A stretch of DNA of 64,000 nucleotides from Herbaspirillum chlorophenolicum (GCF_001189955.1 NZ_LFLT01000021.1:23907-87906), one strand, 5' to 3'; counted from the first letter of the stretch, positions 26,880-35,391 are shown. Numbers and translations are program-made. Notes: generated by a model from the sequence alone, not told the origin.

Positions 26880-27692
26880 TCAGCCCTTGATGGGCTCGAT
26901 CTTGAAGTCGCGCTTGAGCTTGTACTGGGTCGATGGGCCGAACCACTTGTCGAAGATCTGTTGCGCTTCGCCCGACTTTTCCATGCCTTCCAGCGTGGTG
27001 TTGACTTGCTTGATCAGGCCGCCCTCTTCCTTGCGCATGCCTACGCCCCACAGCTCATTGATCAGCGGCGGGTTCAGGATGTCGATCGGCGAGCTGCTTT
27101 CGACTTGCGCCTGGAACTTCGACAGCATCAGTTCGGACACGGCGAAACCTTCGACCTTGCCCTGCTGCATCGCCAGGAAAGCCGCCGGCGGGTCCTGGAA
27201 GGTGGTCACGGAAGCGGTCGGGATGGCTTTGCGCACGGCCAGTTCCGAAGTGGAACCCTTGGTCGCGGAAACGCGCTTGCCGCCCAGGTCGGCTGGCGAC
27301 TTGTAGCCGGAGGTACGCTTGACGGCGACCTTTTGCGGGCTGGCGTAATAGGAGTCGGAATAAGCGATCTGCTCAGCGCGCTCAGCGGTCCAGCCGAGGT
27401 TGGCGATCACGATGTCGACACGGTTTTGCTGCAGCTCGGGAATGCGGGCCGCGACCGAAATCATCTTCAGCTCCAGCTTCACGCCAAGGTTCTTGGCGAT
27501 GGCCTTGCAGAAGTCGACGTCATAGCCCTGGATCTCGCGCGTTTGCTGATTGGGGAAGCTGAACGGCTCAGCGGTACCCAAGGTGCCGCACACCAGGGTG
27601 CCCTTTTGCTTGATGTCGGCCAGCTGGTCAGCTGCAGCGGAGAAGCTCGCCGCCAGCAGTGCGACGGCCAGAACGGTTTTCTTGAAGTTCAT
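26880..27692 (-). CDS. Amino-acid ABC transporter substrate-binding protein
   Basis: A 270-residue periplasmic protein of the SBP_bac_3 family. The signal peptide (FKKTVLAVALLAASFSAAA) is cleaved near residue 21. The mature protein has QKGTLVCGTLGTAEPFSF, GYDVDFCKAIAKNLGVKLE and QNRVDIVIANLGWTAERA. The Cys pair (CG and FCKAIA) could form a disulfide. A double ATG follows GGAGGG; the second (27692) has the better spacing. A strong hairpin (27771-27794) separates it from the aminotransferase upstream, probably to raise binding-protein expression relative to the enzymes. Confidence 0.93.
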   Translation of the reverse strand: MNFKKTVLAVALLAASFSAAADQLADIKQKGTLVCGTLGTAEPFSFPNQQTREIQGYDVDFCKAIAKNLGVKLELKMISVAARIPELQQNRVDIVIANLGWTAERAEQIAYSDSYYASPQKVAVKRTSGYKSPADLGGKRVSATKGSTSELAVRKAIPTASVTTFQDPPAAFLAMQQGKVEGFAVSELMLSKFQAQVESSSPIDILNPPLINELWGVGMRKEEGGLIKQVNTTLEGMEKSGEAQQIFDKWFGPSTQYKLKRDFKIEPIKG

Positions 27693-27770
27693 CATGATCC
27701 CTCCGGTTAGGTGGAGCGCGTGATGTACGCTCCCGGTTTATTCGCGGCCTTTGAATGACCGCTGTGTGAA

Positions 27771-27794
27771 GCCGGCCGGTAAAGACCGGCCGGC
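27771..27794 (-). other. Intercistronic hairpin between aminotransferase and binding-protein genes
   Basis: GCCGGCCGGT-AAAG-ACCGGCCGGC is a perfect 10-bp stem with a tetraloop. No T-run follows on the minus strand, so it is more likely an RNA-processing or 3'-end-stabilising element than a full terminator. It sits 20 bases after the aminotransferase stop. Confidence 0.6.
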
Positions 27795-27814
27795 AAGTTT
27801 TGCTGAACCCGCGC

Positions 27815-29020
27815 TTACTTCAACGCCGCAACCGCTGCGGCGAGTTGGGCGCATCCCTGTTCGATCTGCTCCAGCGAAGTCGCGAACGAAAACCGCAGGT
27901 AACCCGGCTGGCCATAGGACGTGCCGTCAATGGTGGCTACCCCGGCTTGTTCGAGGAAGTACATCATCACGTCGACATCGTTGGCCAACTGCTTGCCTTG
28001 CGGCGTGCTCTTGCCCAGCAGACCCTGCACGCTTGGGAAGATGTAGAAGGCGCCGTCCGGCGCCAGGCAGCGGATGCCGTCGATGGCATTGACCAGCGCG
28101 ACGATGCGCTCGCGGCGCTGCGCAAACAGCGCGGCGCCTTCGGCCACGCATTGCTGCGAACCGGACAACGCTGCCACGACAGCCGCCTGGCTGACGCCGG
28201 TGGCGCAGGTGGTGCTCTGCGTAATCAGCAAGCCCAGCGCCTGCATCAGCGGACGCGGACCGGCGCCGTAACCGATGCGCCAGCCGGTCATCGCGTAGGC
28301 CTTGGAAACGCCATTGATCACCAGCGTGCGGTCGGCCAGCTCGGGCTGCACCTGCAGCGGCGATACGTGCTGCGCGCCTGCGTAGACGAAATGCTCGTAG
28401 ATCTCGTCGGTCATCACCCACACCTGCGGATGGCGCATGAGTACCTCGCACAGCGCCTTCAGTTCGCTTGCGGTGTAGACCGCGCCACTGGGATTGTTGG
28501 GCGTATTGAGCACCAGCCAGCGGGTACGCGGCGTGATGCTTTTTTCGAGTGCGGCGGCAGTCAGTTTGAAGCCGGAGCTTTCGTCGCAGCCGACGATGAC
28601 CGGCGTGCCGCCGTTGAGCGCCACCATGTCCGGATAAGACACCCAGAATGGTGTCGGAATGATGACTTCGTCGCCTTCGTTCAAGGTTGCAGCGAAGGCA
28701 TTGTAAATGATGTGCTTGGCGCCGATGCCGACCACGATCTGGTCGACGCCGTAGGAAAGCGAGTTCTCGCGCTGCAGCTTGTCGGCGATCGCACGGCGCA
28801 GCGCCGGGGTACCGGTCGCTGCGGTGTAACGGGTGTGGCCGGCGCTGAGCGCGGCGATGCCGGCTTCGACGATGTGTTGCGGCGTCGGGAAGTCAGGCTC
28901 GCCGATGGTGAAATCGATGATGCTGCGCCCTTCGGCGCGCAAGGCGTCGACGCGAGCTTTTGCAGCCATGCTGGGGGATGGCTTGACGCTGTCAAGCCGG
29001 TGGGCAGGCAGGAAATCCAA
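27815..29020 (-). CDS. Class I/II PLP aminotransferase, aspartate-aminotransferase-like
   Basis: A 401-residue fold-type I aminotransferase. It has FTIGEPDFPTP near the start, the NNPSGAVY block that binds the substrate carboxylate and PLP, the DEIYEHFVY aspartate, and the Schiff-base lysine in SKAYAMTGWRIGYG. The C-terminal Arg (LRFSFATS) is present. Two TTG codons compete: the one at 29020 is preceded by GGAG at six bases and is preferred over 29032. It lies between an RraA-type aldolase and an acidic amino-acid importer, so it probably converts the imported amino acid to its 2-oxo acid for the aldolase. Confidence 0.92.
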   Translation of the reverse strand: MDFLPAHRLDSVKPSPSMAAKARVDALRAEGRSIIDFTIGEPDFPTPQHIVEAGIAALSAGHTRYTAATGTPALRRAIADKLQRENSLSYGVDQIVVGIGAKHIIYNAFAATLNEGDEVIIPTPFWVSYPDMVALNGGTPVIVGCDESSGFKLTAAALEKSITPRTRWLVLNTPNNPSGAVYTASELKALCEVLMRHPQVWVMTDEIYEHFVYAGAQHVSPLQVQPELADRTLVINGVSKAYAMTGWRIGYGAGPRPLMQALGLLITQSTTCATGVSQAAVVAALSGSQQCVAEGAALFAQRRERIVALVNAIDGIRCLAPDGAFYIFPSVQGLLGKSTPQGKQLANDVDVMMYFLEQAGVATIDGTSYGQPGYLRFSFATSLEQIEQGCAQLAAAVAALK

Positions 29021-29050
29021 TGCAAACTCCAATGTGGTGAAAACGGATTC

Positions 29051-29734
29051 TCAAAGGCCGAACGGCGTCAGCACGCGGGCCAGCCATTCCTGCTCGACGC
29101 GGCCGTTCGCGATTTCAGCCTTGATGGCATCTTCGTACGCCTGGGTCTTGCGGGCGGCGGCGATCAGCGACTCGGCCTGCGCCTGCGGGAAGGACACCAG
29201 GCCATCTTCGTCGCCGACCACGATGTCGCCGGGGTTGACCACCTGGCCGCCGATGGTGACTGGCACGTTGATGTGGCCGGGGCCATTCTTGTAGGGACCG
29301 CGGTGCGAGACGGCACGCGCATAGCACGGGAAATCGGCCTCGAGGAAAGCAGCGGTGTCGCGCACCGCCGAGTCCAGCACGAAGCCGGCGCAGCCGCGCT
29401 GTTGCGCGTACAGCATGATCAGTTCGCCGACCAGCGCATTGCTGGTCTCGCCGCCGCCGTCGACCACCAGCACGTGGCCCGGCTGCATCATCATCAGCGC
29501 CTTGTAGATCAGCAGGTTGTCGCCGGGACGGGTCTTGACCGTGACGGCCGTGCCGACCAGCTTCTTGCTGCCGTGGATACGGCGCAGGCCACCCATGCCG
29601 CACAGGCGCTGGAGGTTATCGGAGAGGTGCGAAACGACGATGTCCTGCAACGCGGCGACGACGTCGGCCGAGGCCGGTGCGGAAACGGGATTGATCTGGA
29701 AAGGCAAAGCGGGAACAGGGGCGGTTGTCGCCAT
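29051..29734 (-). CDS. RraA-family aldolase (HMG/CHA aldolase-type)
   Basis: A 227-residue RraA-fold protein. The segments HVLVVDGGGETSNALVGELI and GFVLDSAVRDTAAF include the Gly-rich loop, the conserved Glu/Leu and the R-D pair that bind pyruvate and Mg2+ in class II HMG/CHA aldolases. These enzymes cleave 4-hydroxy-2-oxo acids to pyruvate and often also decarboxylate oxaloacetate. GAGGAGA precedes ATG 29734. It is the first gene of the operon leading to aminotransferase, ABC importer and chemoreceptor. A role as RNase E inhibitor is unlikely in this context. Confidence 0.88.
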   Translation of the reverse strand: MATTAPVPALPFQINPVSAPASADVVAALQDIVVSHLSDNLQRLCGMGGLRRIHGSKKLVGTAVTVKTRPGDNLLIYKALMMMQPGHVLVVDGGGETSNALVGELIMLYAQQRGCAGFVLDSAVRDTAAFLEADFPCYARAVSHRGPYKNGPGHINVPVTIGGQVVNPGDIVVGDEDGLVSFPQAQAESLIAAARKTQAYEDAIKAEIANGRVEQEWLARVLTPFGL

Positions 29735-29800
29735 GTTGATCTCCTCGGATGCATGTTGTTTTGGTTAATGGCCGCATCATAGGAGCGATAAAAACGTAAA

Positions 29801-29836
29801 AAAAGCGATATTTAATGATGAGAAATCATCGCTTTT
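29801..29836. promoter_or_regulatory. AT-rich inverted repeat upstream of the RraA operon
   Basis: AAAAGCGAT (29801-29809) and ATCGCTTTT (29828-29836) are perfect 9-bp inverted arms, and an inner ATGAT/ATCAT pair lies between them. It is 67 bases before the RraA start, in the only AT-rich DNA of the gap, and is the best candidate operator of the operon. No regulator gene is adjacent. The remainder of 29735-29999 shows nothing else. Confidence 0.5.
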
Positions 29837-29999
29837 AAGCATGTATTGCATGTCCGGCATGAAACGGCTTTTATAGCGCGCGCACTCTCCCGGCTACCGG
29901 GAGAGGCTTCTCATGCATTAAGGAAAATGGAGAAAAACGGAAGGAAGTGCGGCAGAGCCGGCGATCACCGGCAGGTGAAAAGAAAAACGCTGCGCCGCT

Positions 30000-30284
30000 T
30001 CAGCGGCGGCGATGGAAGGTGACTTTCTGCTCCAGCGGCGGCTGGGCATCGCCCGAATCGCCGCAGCCATCGCAGGCGCCGCCAGCGCAACCGCCTGATG
30101 CGCGCGGCGGCAACAGGCGGCGGCCGAGCGCTTGCCAGCGGGCGGAGCCGCGCCGCAGCACCCATGCCGCCAGGAGCGCCTGCCAGCGCCAGGCCGCCGA
30201 CGGCGCCAGCTTGCGCAACATATAGAGCGTGCTGGCCGCGACCAGCACGGCGATGACCGCGTATTGCCACCACAGCGCGCTCAT
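30000..30284 (-). CDS. FeoB-associated cysteine-rich membrane protein
   Basis: A 94-residue protein with one N-terminal membrane helix (about residues 4-24), a basic middle and a Cys-rich tail with GGCAGGACDGCGDS. This matches the small Cys-rich proteins found after feoB. Its ATG overlaps the feoB stop (ATGA), so translation is coupled. It takes the operon position of FeoC. The three Cys pattern C-x4-C-x2-C might bind iron or another metal, which is inference. Confidence 0.85.
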   Translation of the reverse strand: MSALWWQYAVIAVLVAASTLYMLRKLAPSAAWRWQALLAAWVLRRGSARWQALGRRLLPPRASGGCAGGACDGCGDSGDAQPPLEQKVTFHRRR

Positions 30285-32107
30285 GCCAGCCACCTCGCTA
30301 CCTGGTAAGTGACGAACGATGCGGCATAGGCCAGCACGAACATATAACTGAACGACAGCACCACCATGCGCCATGACTGCGTCTCGCGGCGGATGATGGC
30401 CAGCGTCGACATGCATTGCGGCGCGAAGGCGAACCACACCATCAGCGACAACGCGCTGGCCAGCGAAATGTGGCTGGCCAGCGCCTGCTGCAGCGCCATG
30501 CCTTCATCGCCACCCACCGCATAGACGGTGGCCAACGTGGCGACGGCGGTCTCGCGCGCGGCAAAGGCCGGAATCAGCGACAGGCTGATCTGCCAGTTGA
30601 AGCCCAGCGGCGCGAAGACGTATTGCAGCGTGTGGCCGATGTAGCCTGCCAGGGAGTAATCGATGGCCGCTTCGGTGGCGCCCGCCGGCGGCGAGGGAAA
30701 GGTGCAGATGGCCCACATCAGCACGGTCAGCGCCAGCATCACGCCGGTCAGGCGCTTGAGGAAAATACTGCCGCGTTCCCACAGGCCGATGCCGACATCG
30801 CGCCATTTGGGCAGGCGGTAGGCCGGCAATTCCATGAGCAGCGCGCGCTCCTGCTGGCTGCGGCGCAAGCGTTTGGCGACCCACGCCACCAGCATGGCGG
30901 CAGCGATGCCGGCGAAGTAGAGACAAAACAGCGCTAGCCCCTGCAGGTTGAAAACACCCAGCACCAGCCGATGCGGAATGAAGGCACCGATCAGCAGCGC
31001 ATACACCGGCAGGCGCGCCGAACAGGTCATCAGCGGCGCCACCAGAATGGTGGCCAGGCGGTCGCGCGGGTCGGTAATGCTGCGCGTGCCCATGATGCCC
31101 GGAATGGCACAGGCGAAGCTGGAAAGCAGCGGGATGAAGGAACGCCCGGAGAGGCCGACCGAGACCATCAGGCGGTCGAGCAGGAAGGCCGCGCGCGGCA
31201 GGTAGCCGGACTCTTCCAGCACCAGGATGAAGAAGAACAGCACCAGGATCTGCGGCAGGAAACCCAGCACCGTCCCCAGCCCCGACAGCAGGCCGTCGGT
31301 GACCAGGCCGCGCAACGGACCGTCGGGCAGCCATTCGGACACCACGCCGGCGAGCGCGCCGAAACCGTCGGCGATGGCATCGGTGAGCGGCTTGCCGATT
31401 ACATAGACCGCCTGGAACACCAGGAACATCACCACGGCCAGCAGCACCACACCGAGCACCGGATGCAATGCCACGCGGTCGAGCGCGTCGTCGCGGCGGT
31501 CGGTGGGCGTGGGCATGGAAACCGTGTCGGCCAGGATGGCGCGTACTTCGGCGTGCAAGTCCTCGATCGCGATATCGCCGGCCACGGCCGGCAGTGCCGA
31601 CTGGTCGATTGCGGCCACCAGCGCCTGGGCGCCGCCGCGTTTGACGGCGACGGTTTCGATCACCGGCATGCCGAGCCGGCGCGCCAGGCCGGCGATATCG
31701 ATGGCGATGCCGCGGCGCGCGGCCGCATCCATCATGTTCAGCGCCAGCACCATCGGCCGTCCGAGGTGCCGCACTTCCAGTACGAAGCGAAGGTGCAGCC
31801 GCAGGTTGGTGGCATCGGCCACGCACACGATCAGGTCGGGCACCGCTTCACCCGGATAGCGCCCCTGCAGCACGGCCTGGGTCACGCGCTCATCGGGACT
31901 GACCGAGCGAAAGCTGTAGGCGCCGGGCAAGTCGACCACGCGGATGGCGCGGCCGGACGGCGCGGTAAAGCTGCCGGACTTGCGCTCGACGGTGACGCCG
32001 GCATAGTTGGCGACCTTCTGGCGCGCGCCGGTCAACTGGTTGAACAGTGCGGTCTTGCCGCAATTGGGATTGCCGACCAGGGCGATGTTGAGTGCCCCGG
32101 CGCTCAT
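30281..32107 (-). CDS. feoB: Ferrous iron transport protein B
   Basis: A 608-residue inner-membrane Fe(II) transporter. The N-terminal GTPase domain has G1 GNPNCGKT (residues 12-19), G3 DLPGAYSF and G4 NMMD. It is followed by about eight or more membrane helices with two Gate domains, including the conserved SCAIPGIMGTRSI and SARLPVYALLIGAF segments. It is shorter than the E. coli protein, within the range of compact FeoBs. It overlaps feoA and the small Cys-rich gene by ATGA junctions. Confidence 0.97.
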   Translation of the reverse strand: MSAGALNIALVGNPNCGKTALFNQLTGARQKVANYAGVTVERKSGSFTAPSGRAIRVVDLPGAYSFRSVSPDERVTQAVLQGRYPGEAVPDLIVCVADATNLRLHLRFVLEVRHLGRPMVLALNMMDAAARRGIAIDIAGLARRLGMPVIETVAVKRGGAQALVAAIDQSALPAVAGDIAIEDLHAEVRAILADTVSMPTPTDRRDDALDRVALHPVLGVVLLAVVMFLVFQAVYVIGKPLTDAIADGFGALAGVVSEWLPDGPLRGLVTDGLLSGLGTVLGFLPQILVLFFFILVLEESGYLPRAAFLLDRLMVSVGLSGRSFIPLLSSFACAIPGIMGTRSITDPRDRLATILVAPLMTCSARLPVYALLIGAFIPHRLVLGVFNLQGLALFCLYFAGIAAAMLVAWVAKRLRRSQQERALLMELPAYRLPKWRDVGIGLWERGSIFLKRLTGVMLALTVLMWAICTFPSPPAGATEAAIDYSLAGYIGHTLQYVFAPLGFNWQISLSLIPAFAARETAVATLATVYAVGGDEGMALQQALASHISLASALSLMVWFAFAPQCMSTLAIIRRETQSWRMVVLSFSYMFVLAYAASFVTYQVARWLA

Positions 32108-32349
32108 TGCGCGCCCTCAGCGCGTATGCGGACCCGGTCGGCCTCGGCACGGCGCAAGGCGAAGCGGGTGGAACCGATCTGTACCAGGATAGGGTCGGCG
32201 CCCCAGGGCGCGACGGCAACGATGCGCACCGGTTCGCCATCGACGAATCCAAGGTCGCGCAGGCGCCCGGCCACCGCATCGGCGGCGTGGCTGTCTGCGA
32301 CATGGTCTACGATGGCGGAGGCGCCCCTGGCTAATTCGGTCAATCGCAT
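32104..32349 (-). CDS. feoA: Ferrous iron transport protein A
   Basis: An 81-residue SH3-like small protein required for FeoB function. The core FVDGEPVRIVAVAPWGADPILVQIGSTRFALRR shows the FeoA beta-barrel pattern. Its stop overlaps the feoB start (ATGA). Its ribosome site is weak, while a Fur box (32372-32390) lies just upstream. Confidence 0.95.
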   Translation of the reverse strand: MRLTELARGASAIVDHVADSHAADAVAGRLRDLGFVDGEPVRIVAVAPWGADPILVQIGSTRFALRRAEADRVRIRAEGAQ

Positions 32350-32371
32350 GGCTTCAGGAAAATAATGAATC

Positions 32372-32390
32372 GATAAGCATTCTCATTATA
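32372..32390. promoter_or_regulatory. Fur box of the feo operon
   Basis: GATAAGCATTCTCATTATA agrees with the 19-bp consensus GATAATGATAATCATTATC at 14 positions by eye. It is 23 bases before the feoA start, as expected for iron repression. Confidence 0.7.
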
Positions 32391-32556
32391 TAAGCCGCGC
32401 CCCGATCGCGCCGGGCTTAATACCGGAATCGAGCCCAGCTGCGGCGATATGACGCAGCAAAATGCAACGCGCCGCCGCCAATCACGGGAGCCGCCGCCGC
32501 TTGCACTACAATGCGCCATCCGCCGTGGCGCCACGGCGGCCAGCCAGGAAATACCC

Positions 32557-33513
32557 ATGTTCTCGTTCAAGCAACTCGAAGCCCTCTACTGGATCGCCAC
32601 CCTCGGCGGTTTCGCGCCAGCCGCGCGCAAACTCAACACCACGCAATCGGCGGTGTCCAAACGCATCAAGGAACTGGAAACCAGTTTCGATACCCCGCTG
32701 TTCGACCGCGAACAGCGCCAGGCGCGCCTGACGGAAAAAGGCGAGGAAATGCTGCTGATCGCCCGGCGCCTGCTGGAACAGCGCGATATCGCCGTCGAAC
32801 AGTTCAGCAAGCCCGAAGTGATCGAGCGCCGCCTGCGCATCGGCGTGACCGAACTGACCGCGATGACCTGGCTGCCGCGCCTGGTCAGGCGCATCCACCA
32901 GCACTACCCGCGTGTGGTGATCGAGCCCGACGTGGACTTGAGCGTGCACCTGCGCGACAAGCTGCAAAACGACGAGATGGATGCCATCATCGTGCCCGAC
33001 GCCTTCACCGATCCCGGCCTGTCGGCACTGCCGCTGGCCAGCGTCAAGAGCGTATGGCTGGCGCGCCCGGGGCTGATCGGCGACAGGAAACGCCCGCTGC
33101 GCATGCATGAGCTGGCCTCGCACACCATCCTCACCCAGGGCAACAAATCGGGCACCGGCATCATCTATGACCGCTGGATCAAGTCGCAGTCGATCTTCCC
33201 CGGCCATTCGCTCTCCTGCAGCAGCGTGGTGGCGCTGATCGGCCTGACGGTGTCGGGCATGGGCGTGAGCTACCTGCCCTACAAACCCCTGCGCCCGCTG
33301 ATCGAAAGCGGCACCCTGGAAATCATCGAGACCACGCCTAGGCTGCCCGACGTCCCTTACGTGGCGCTCTACCGCAGCGAGCGCAAGAGCAGCTTCATTT
33401 CATCCGTCCTGATGCTGGCGCAGGAATGCTGCGAGTTTTCCGACATGTTCCAGATCGAGGAACTGGCGGGCCAGCAGCATGCCAAGAAACGTAATTCCGG
33501 CCCATTTTTTTAA
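32557..33513 (+). CDS. LysR-type transcriptional regulator
   Basis: A 318-residue LysR regulator: helix-turn-helix at about residues 16-50 (ARKLNTTQSAVSKRIKELE) and an effector domain with LRIGVTELTAMTWLP and GMGVSYLPYKPL. The longer frame from 32449 would put the start inside the feoA promoter, so ATG 32557 is chosen. It is divergent from feoA with 207 bases between, but an iron role is not implied. A terminator follows at 33562. No obvious target gene is adjacent. Confidence 0.92.
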   Translation: MFSFKQLEALYWIATLGGFAPAARKLNTTQSAVSKRIKELETSFDTPLFDREQRQARLTEKGEEMLLIARRLLEQRDIAVEQFSKPEVIERRLRIGVTELTAMTWLPRLVRRIHQHYPRVVIEPDVDLSVHLRDKLQNDEMDAIIVPDAFTDPGLSALPLASVKSVWLARPGLIGDRKRPLRMHELASHTILTQGNKSGTGIIYDRWIKSQSIFPGHSLSCSSVVALIGLTVSGMGVSYLPYKPLRPLIESGTLEIIETTPRLPDVPYVALYRSERKSSFISSVLMLAQECCEFSDMFQIEELAGQQHAKKRNSGPFF

Positions 33514-33561
33514 TATCCAGACAATAATTACGCTGATCCTTGTCGCTTCTGCGCCGAACCT

Positions 33562-33587
33562 GCGTAAATTTTTACGCGAATTTTTTT
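33562..33587 (+). terminator. Terminator of the LysR gene
   Basis: GCGTAAA-TT-TTTACGC is a perfect stem followed three bases later by seven Ts. It is 49 bases after the stop at 33513. The rest of the gap to 33859 is AT-rich at first; it contains a further inverted repeat, AATTTCT-GTAA-AGAAATT (33609-33626), but no gene with a convincing start. Confidence 0.75.
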
Positions 33588-33859
33588 GCACCGCACTATA
33601 CTTTCATTAATTTCTGTAAAGAAATTTTTAGAACGCATTTCATTGATAGCCGTGAATAGGCGTGAGATGTATTCTGCCAAGGGTAAGGGACGAAGCGCTG
33701 CCCATTCCGGCTGGGAAACCGGAGATGGTTGCAAGGCAGGCAGCGCTCGAAGGGGTGGCGAAGAAACCGCATGGGAACGGTTTCATCGGCACAATTGATT
33801 TTGATTCAAGCAGGTCGCGCGGGCCATCCTCGGCCGGCGCCCTGAGCAAACAGAACAAC

Positions 33860-34339
33860 ATGAATCCAACGCCACCGGATTCCGCCGAGTCCGACATGCC
33901 GCAACAAATGCGGGTGCGCACACTGATCGATGAGATCGGCGCACTGACGCTGCATGTCCAGGAACTGGGCCGCATGGCCGAAGAGGCCCGCCAGTTGTAT
34001 GAACGCGGCGAAATGCCGGCGCCGGAAGACCCGCGCCGATTGGTCGACGATGTCGAAGCCTTCCGCCGGAAGCTGGAACTCGCCATCGTCCGCATCTTCG
34101 AGGAAATCTTCGGACCGCGCACCGACACCATCGAACGCCAGATGAGCATGCGCCTGATTTCCGAGATCGGACCGTCCGCTTTCGTACAGAAGGTGCTGTG
34201 GGGCGAGGAAATCAGCGACATCGCTCTGACCATCGCGCTGGAACGCATGATCCCTTCGCTGGAAAAGCTGGTGGAGGAATATCCGGCCGCCTTCCTGGAA
34301 CAAGCCAATTCGGTGCTCGAGCAGTTCAAGGCCAGGTAA
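33860..34339 (+). CDS. Hypothetical acidic helical protein
   Basis: A 159-residue protein not assigned to a family. It is acidic, helical and lacks membrane segments or a signal peptide. Heptad-like spacing around RTLIDEIGALTLHVQELGRM and RRKLELAIVRIFEEIF suggests coiled-coil or helical-bundle packing. The frame continues 66 codons upstream without conserved-looking content; ATG 33860 is the most natural start, but its ribosome site is weak. It is convergent with the LysR gene that follows. Confidence 0.6.
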   Translation: MNPTPPDSAESDMPQQMRVRTLIDEIGALTLHVQELGRMAEEARQLYERGEMPAPEDPRRLVDDVEAFRRKLELAIVRIFEEIFGPRTDTIERQMSMRLISEIGPSAFVQKVLWGEEISDIALTIALERMIPSLEKLVEEYPAAFLEQANSVLEQFKAR

Positions 34340-34371
34340 GACCAAATCTATCCCTGCCGTCCTGACGAAAG

Positions 34372-35265
34372 TCAGGGCACGGCGCGCCGCAATGAACGCT
34401 GCAGGTGCGCGGCGAAGCGCGAAGCGGCGATCGACTGCCGGTGATACGCCAGCGACAACTGCGCGCGCGGCGCCGGTTCACGGATCTCGATGTAGCGCAC
34501 CTGGTCGAGCTGCACCTGTTCGATCGCCTCGGGCACGATGGAGATGCCCAGCCCCGCAGCCACCAGGTTGATCGCCGAGGTAAGCTGCGGCGCCAGCTGG
34601 ATCACCTGCGGATCGAAACCTGCCGCCTGGCAGGCGCTGAAGATTTCGTCATACAGCGCCGATCCCTTGCCGCGCGGGACCATGATGAATTTCTCCTGCG
34701 CCAAATCCTGCAGCCGCAGCGACTTGCGCCGCCCCAGCGGATGTGCGCGCGGCAACGCCACCTTCAGCTTCTCGGCCGGCAACTCGACTACCCCTACTTC
34801 GTCGGACGGCGTGCCGACGATGCGCACAAACGCCGCATCCAGCTGCGAACCGGCGATATCGGCCAGCAACTGTTCGGTAATGCCTTCGCTGAGCGAAATC
34901 TCCAGCTTGGGATGGCGCTCGCGGAATTGCTGGATCGACTGCGAGACCTGCGGATGGAACACCGCCGACGAGGTGAAGCCCATGCGCAGCAAGCCGACCT
35001 CGCCGCTGGCGGCCTGCTGGGCCGCACGCAGCGCCTGGCCTGCAGCCTCCACCGCCTTCTGCGCATGCGGCAAGAAAATCTGCCCGACTTCGGACAGCTC
35101 CACGCCATGCGAAGTGCGGCGAAACAGCGGCGCCCCCACCTGCTCTTCCAGCGACTTGATCTGCATCGACAGCGGCGGCTGGCCGATGCCGACCTTTTCG
35201 GCAGCGCGCGTGAAGCTCAGGTGTTCGGCGACGGCGAGGAAATAACGCAGGTGACGCAGTTCCAT
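34372..35265 (-). CDS. LysR-type regulator of the divergent MFS gene (YnfL-like)
   Basis: A 297-residue LysR regulator starting MELRHLRYFLAVAEHLSFTRAAEK, the form typical of the CatR/BenM/YnfL group. The effector domain has LRMGFTSSAVFHPQVS and GLGISIVPEA. The long open frame upstream to 35592 is antisense to the MFS gene and is rejected as coding. Divergent pairing with a YnfM-type transporter is a widespread arrangement and suggests direct control through the palindrome at 35301-35316. Confidence 0.92.
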   Translation of the reverse strand: MELRHLRYFLAVAEHLSFTRAAEKVGIGQPPLSMQIKSLEEQVGAPLFRRTSHGVELSEVGQIFLPHAQKAVEAAGQALRAAQQAASGEVGLLRMGFTSSAVFHPQVSQSIQQFRERHPKLEISLSEGITEQLLADIAGSQLDAAFVRIVGTPSDEVGVVELPAEKLKVALPRAHPLGRRKSLRLQDLAQEKFIMVPRGKGSALYDEIFSACQAAGFDPQVIQLAPQLTSAINLVAAGLGISIVPEAIEQVQLDQVRYIEIREPAPRAQLSLAYHRQSIAASRFAAHLQRSLRRAVP

Positions 35266-35300
35266 GATATCTGTTTTATAGATGGAGATAGGCAGTGATA

Positions 35301-35316
35301 TATATTGGACAATATA
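35301..35316. promoter_or_regulatory. Palindrome between divergent LysR and MFS genes
   Basis: TATATT-GGAC-AATATA, a perfect 6-bp-arm inverted repeat, lies 36 bases before the lysR start and 76 before the MFS start. It is a likely LysR binding site or overlapping promoter element. Confidence 0.5.
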
Positions 35317-35391
35317 GCTGATTTCTTCCAGACTGGCGCCATCCGAATCAATCGGCGCCCTCCTCCCGGTGCGCCGGCAAGGAAGCCCATC

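Noticed and set aside
27800..29782. 660-codon plus-strand open frame
   Set aside because: Runs antisense through both the aminotransferase and RraA genes; no recognisable domain and shadow-type composition.
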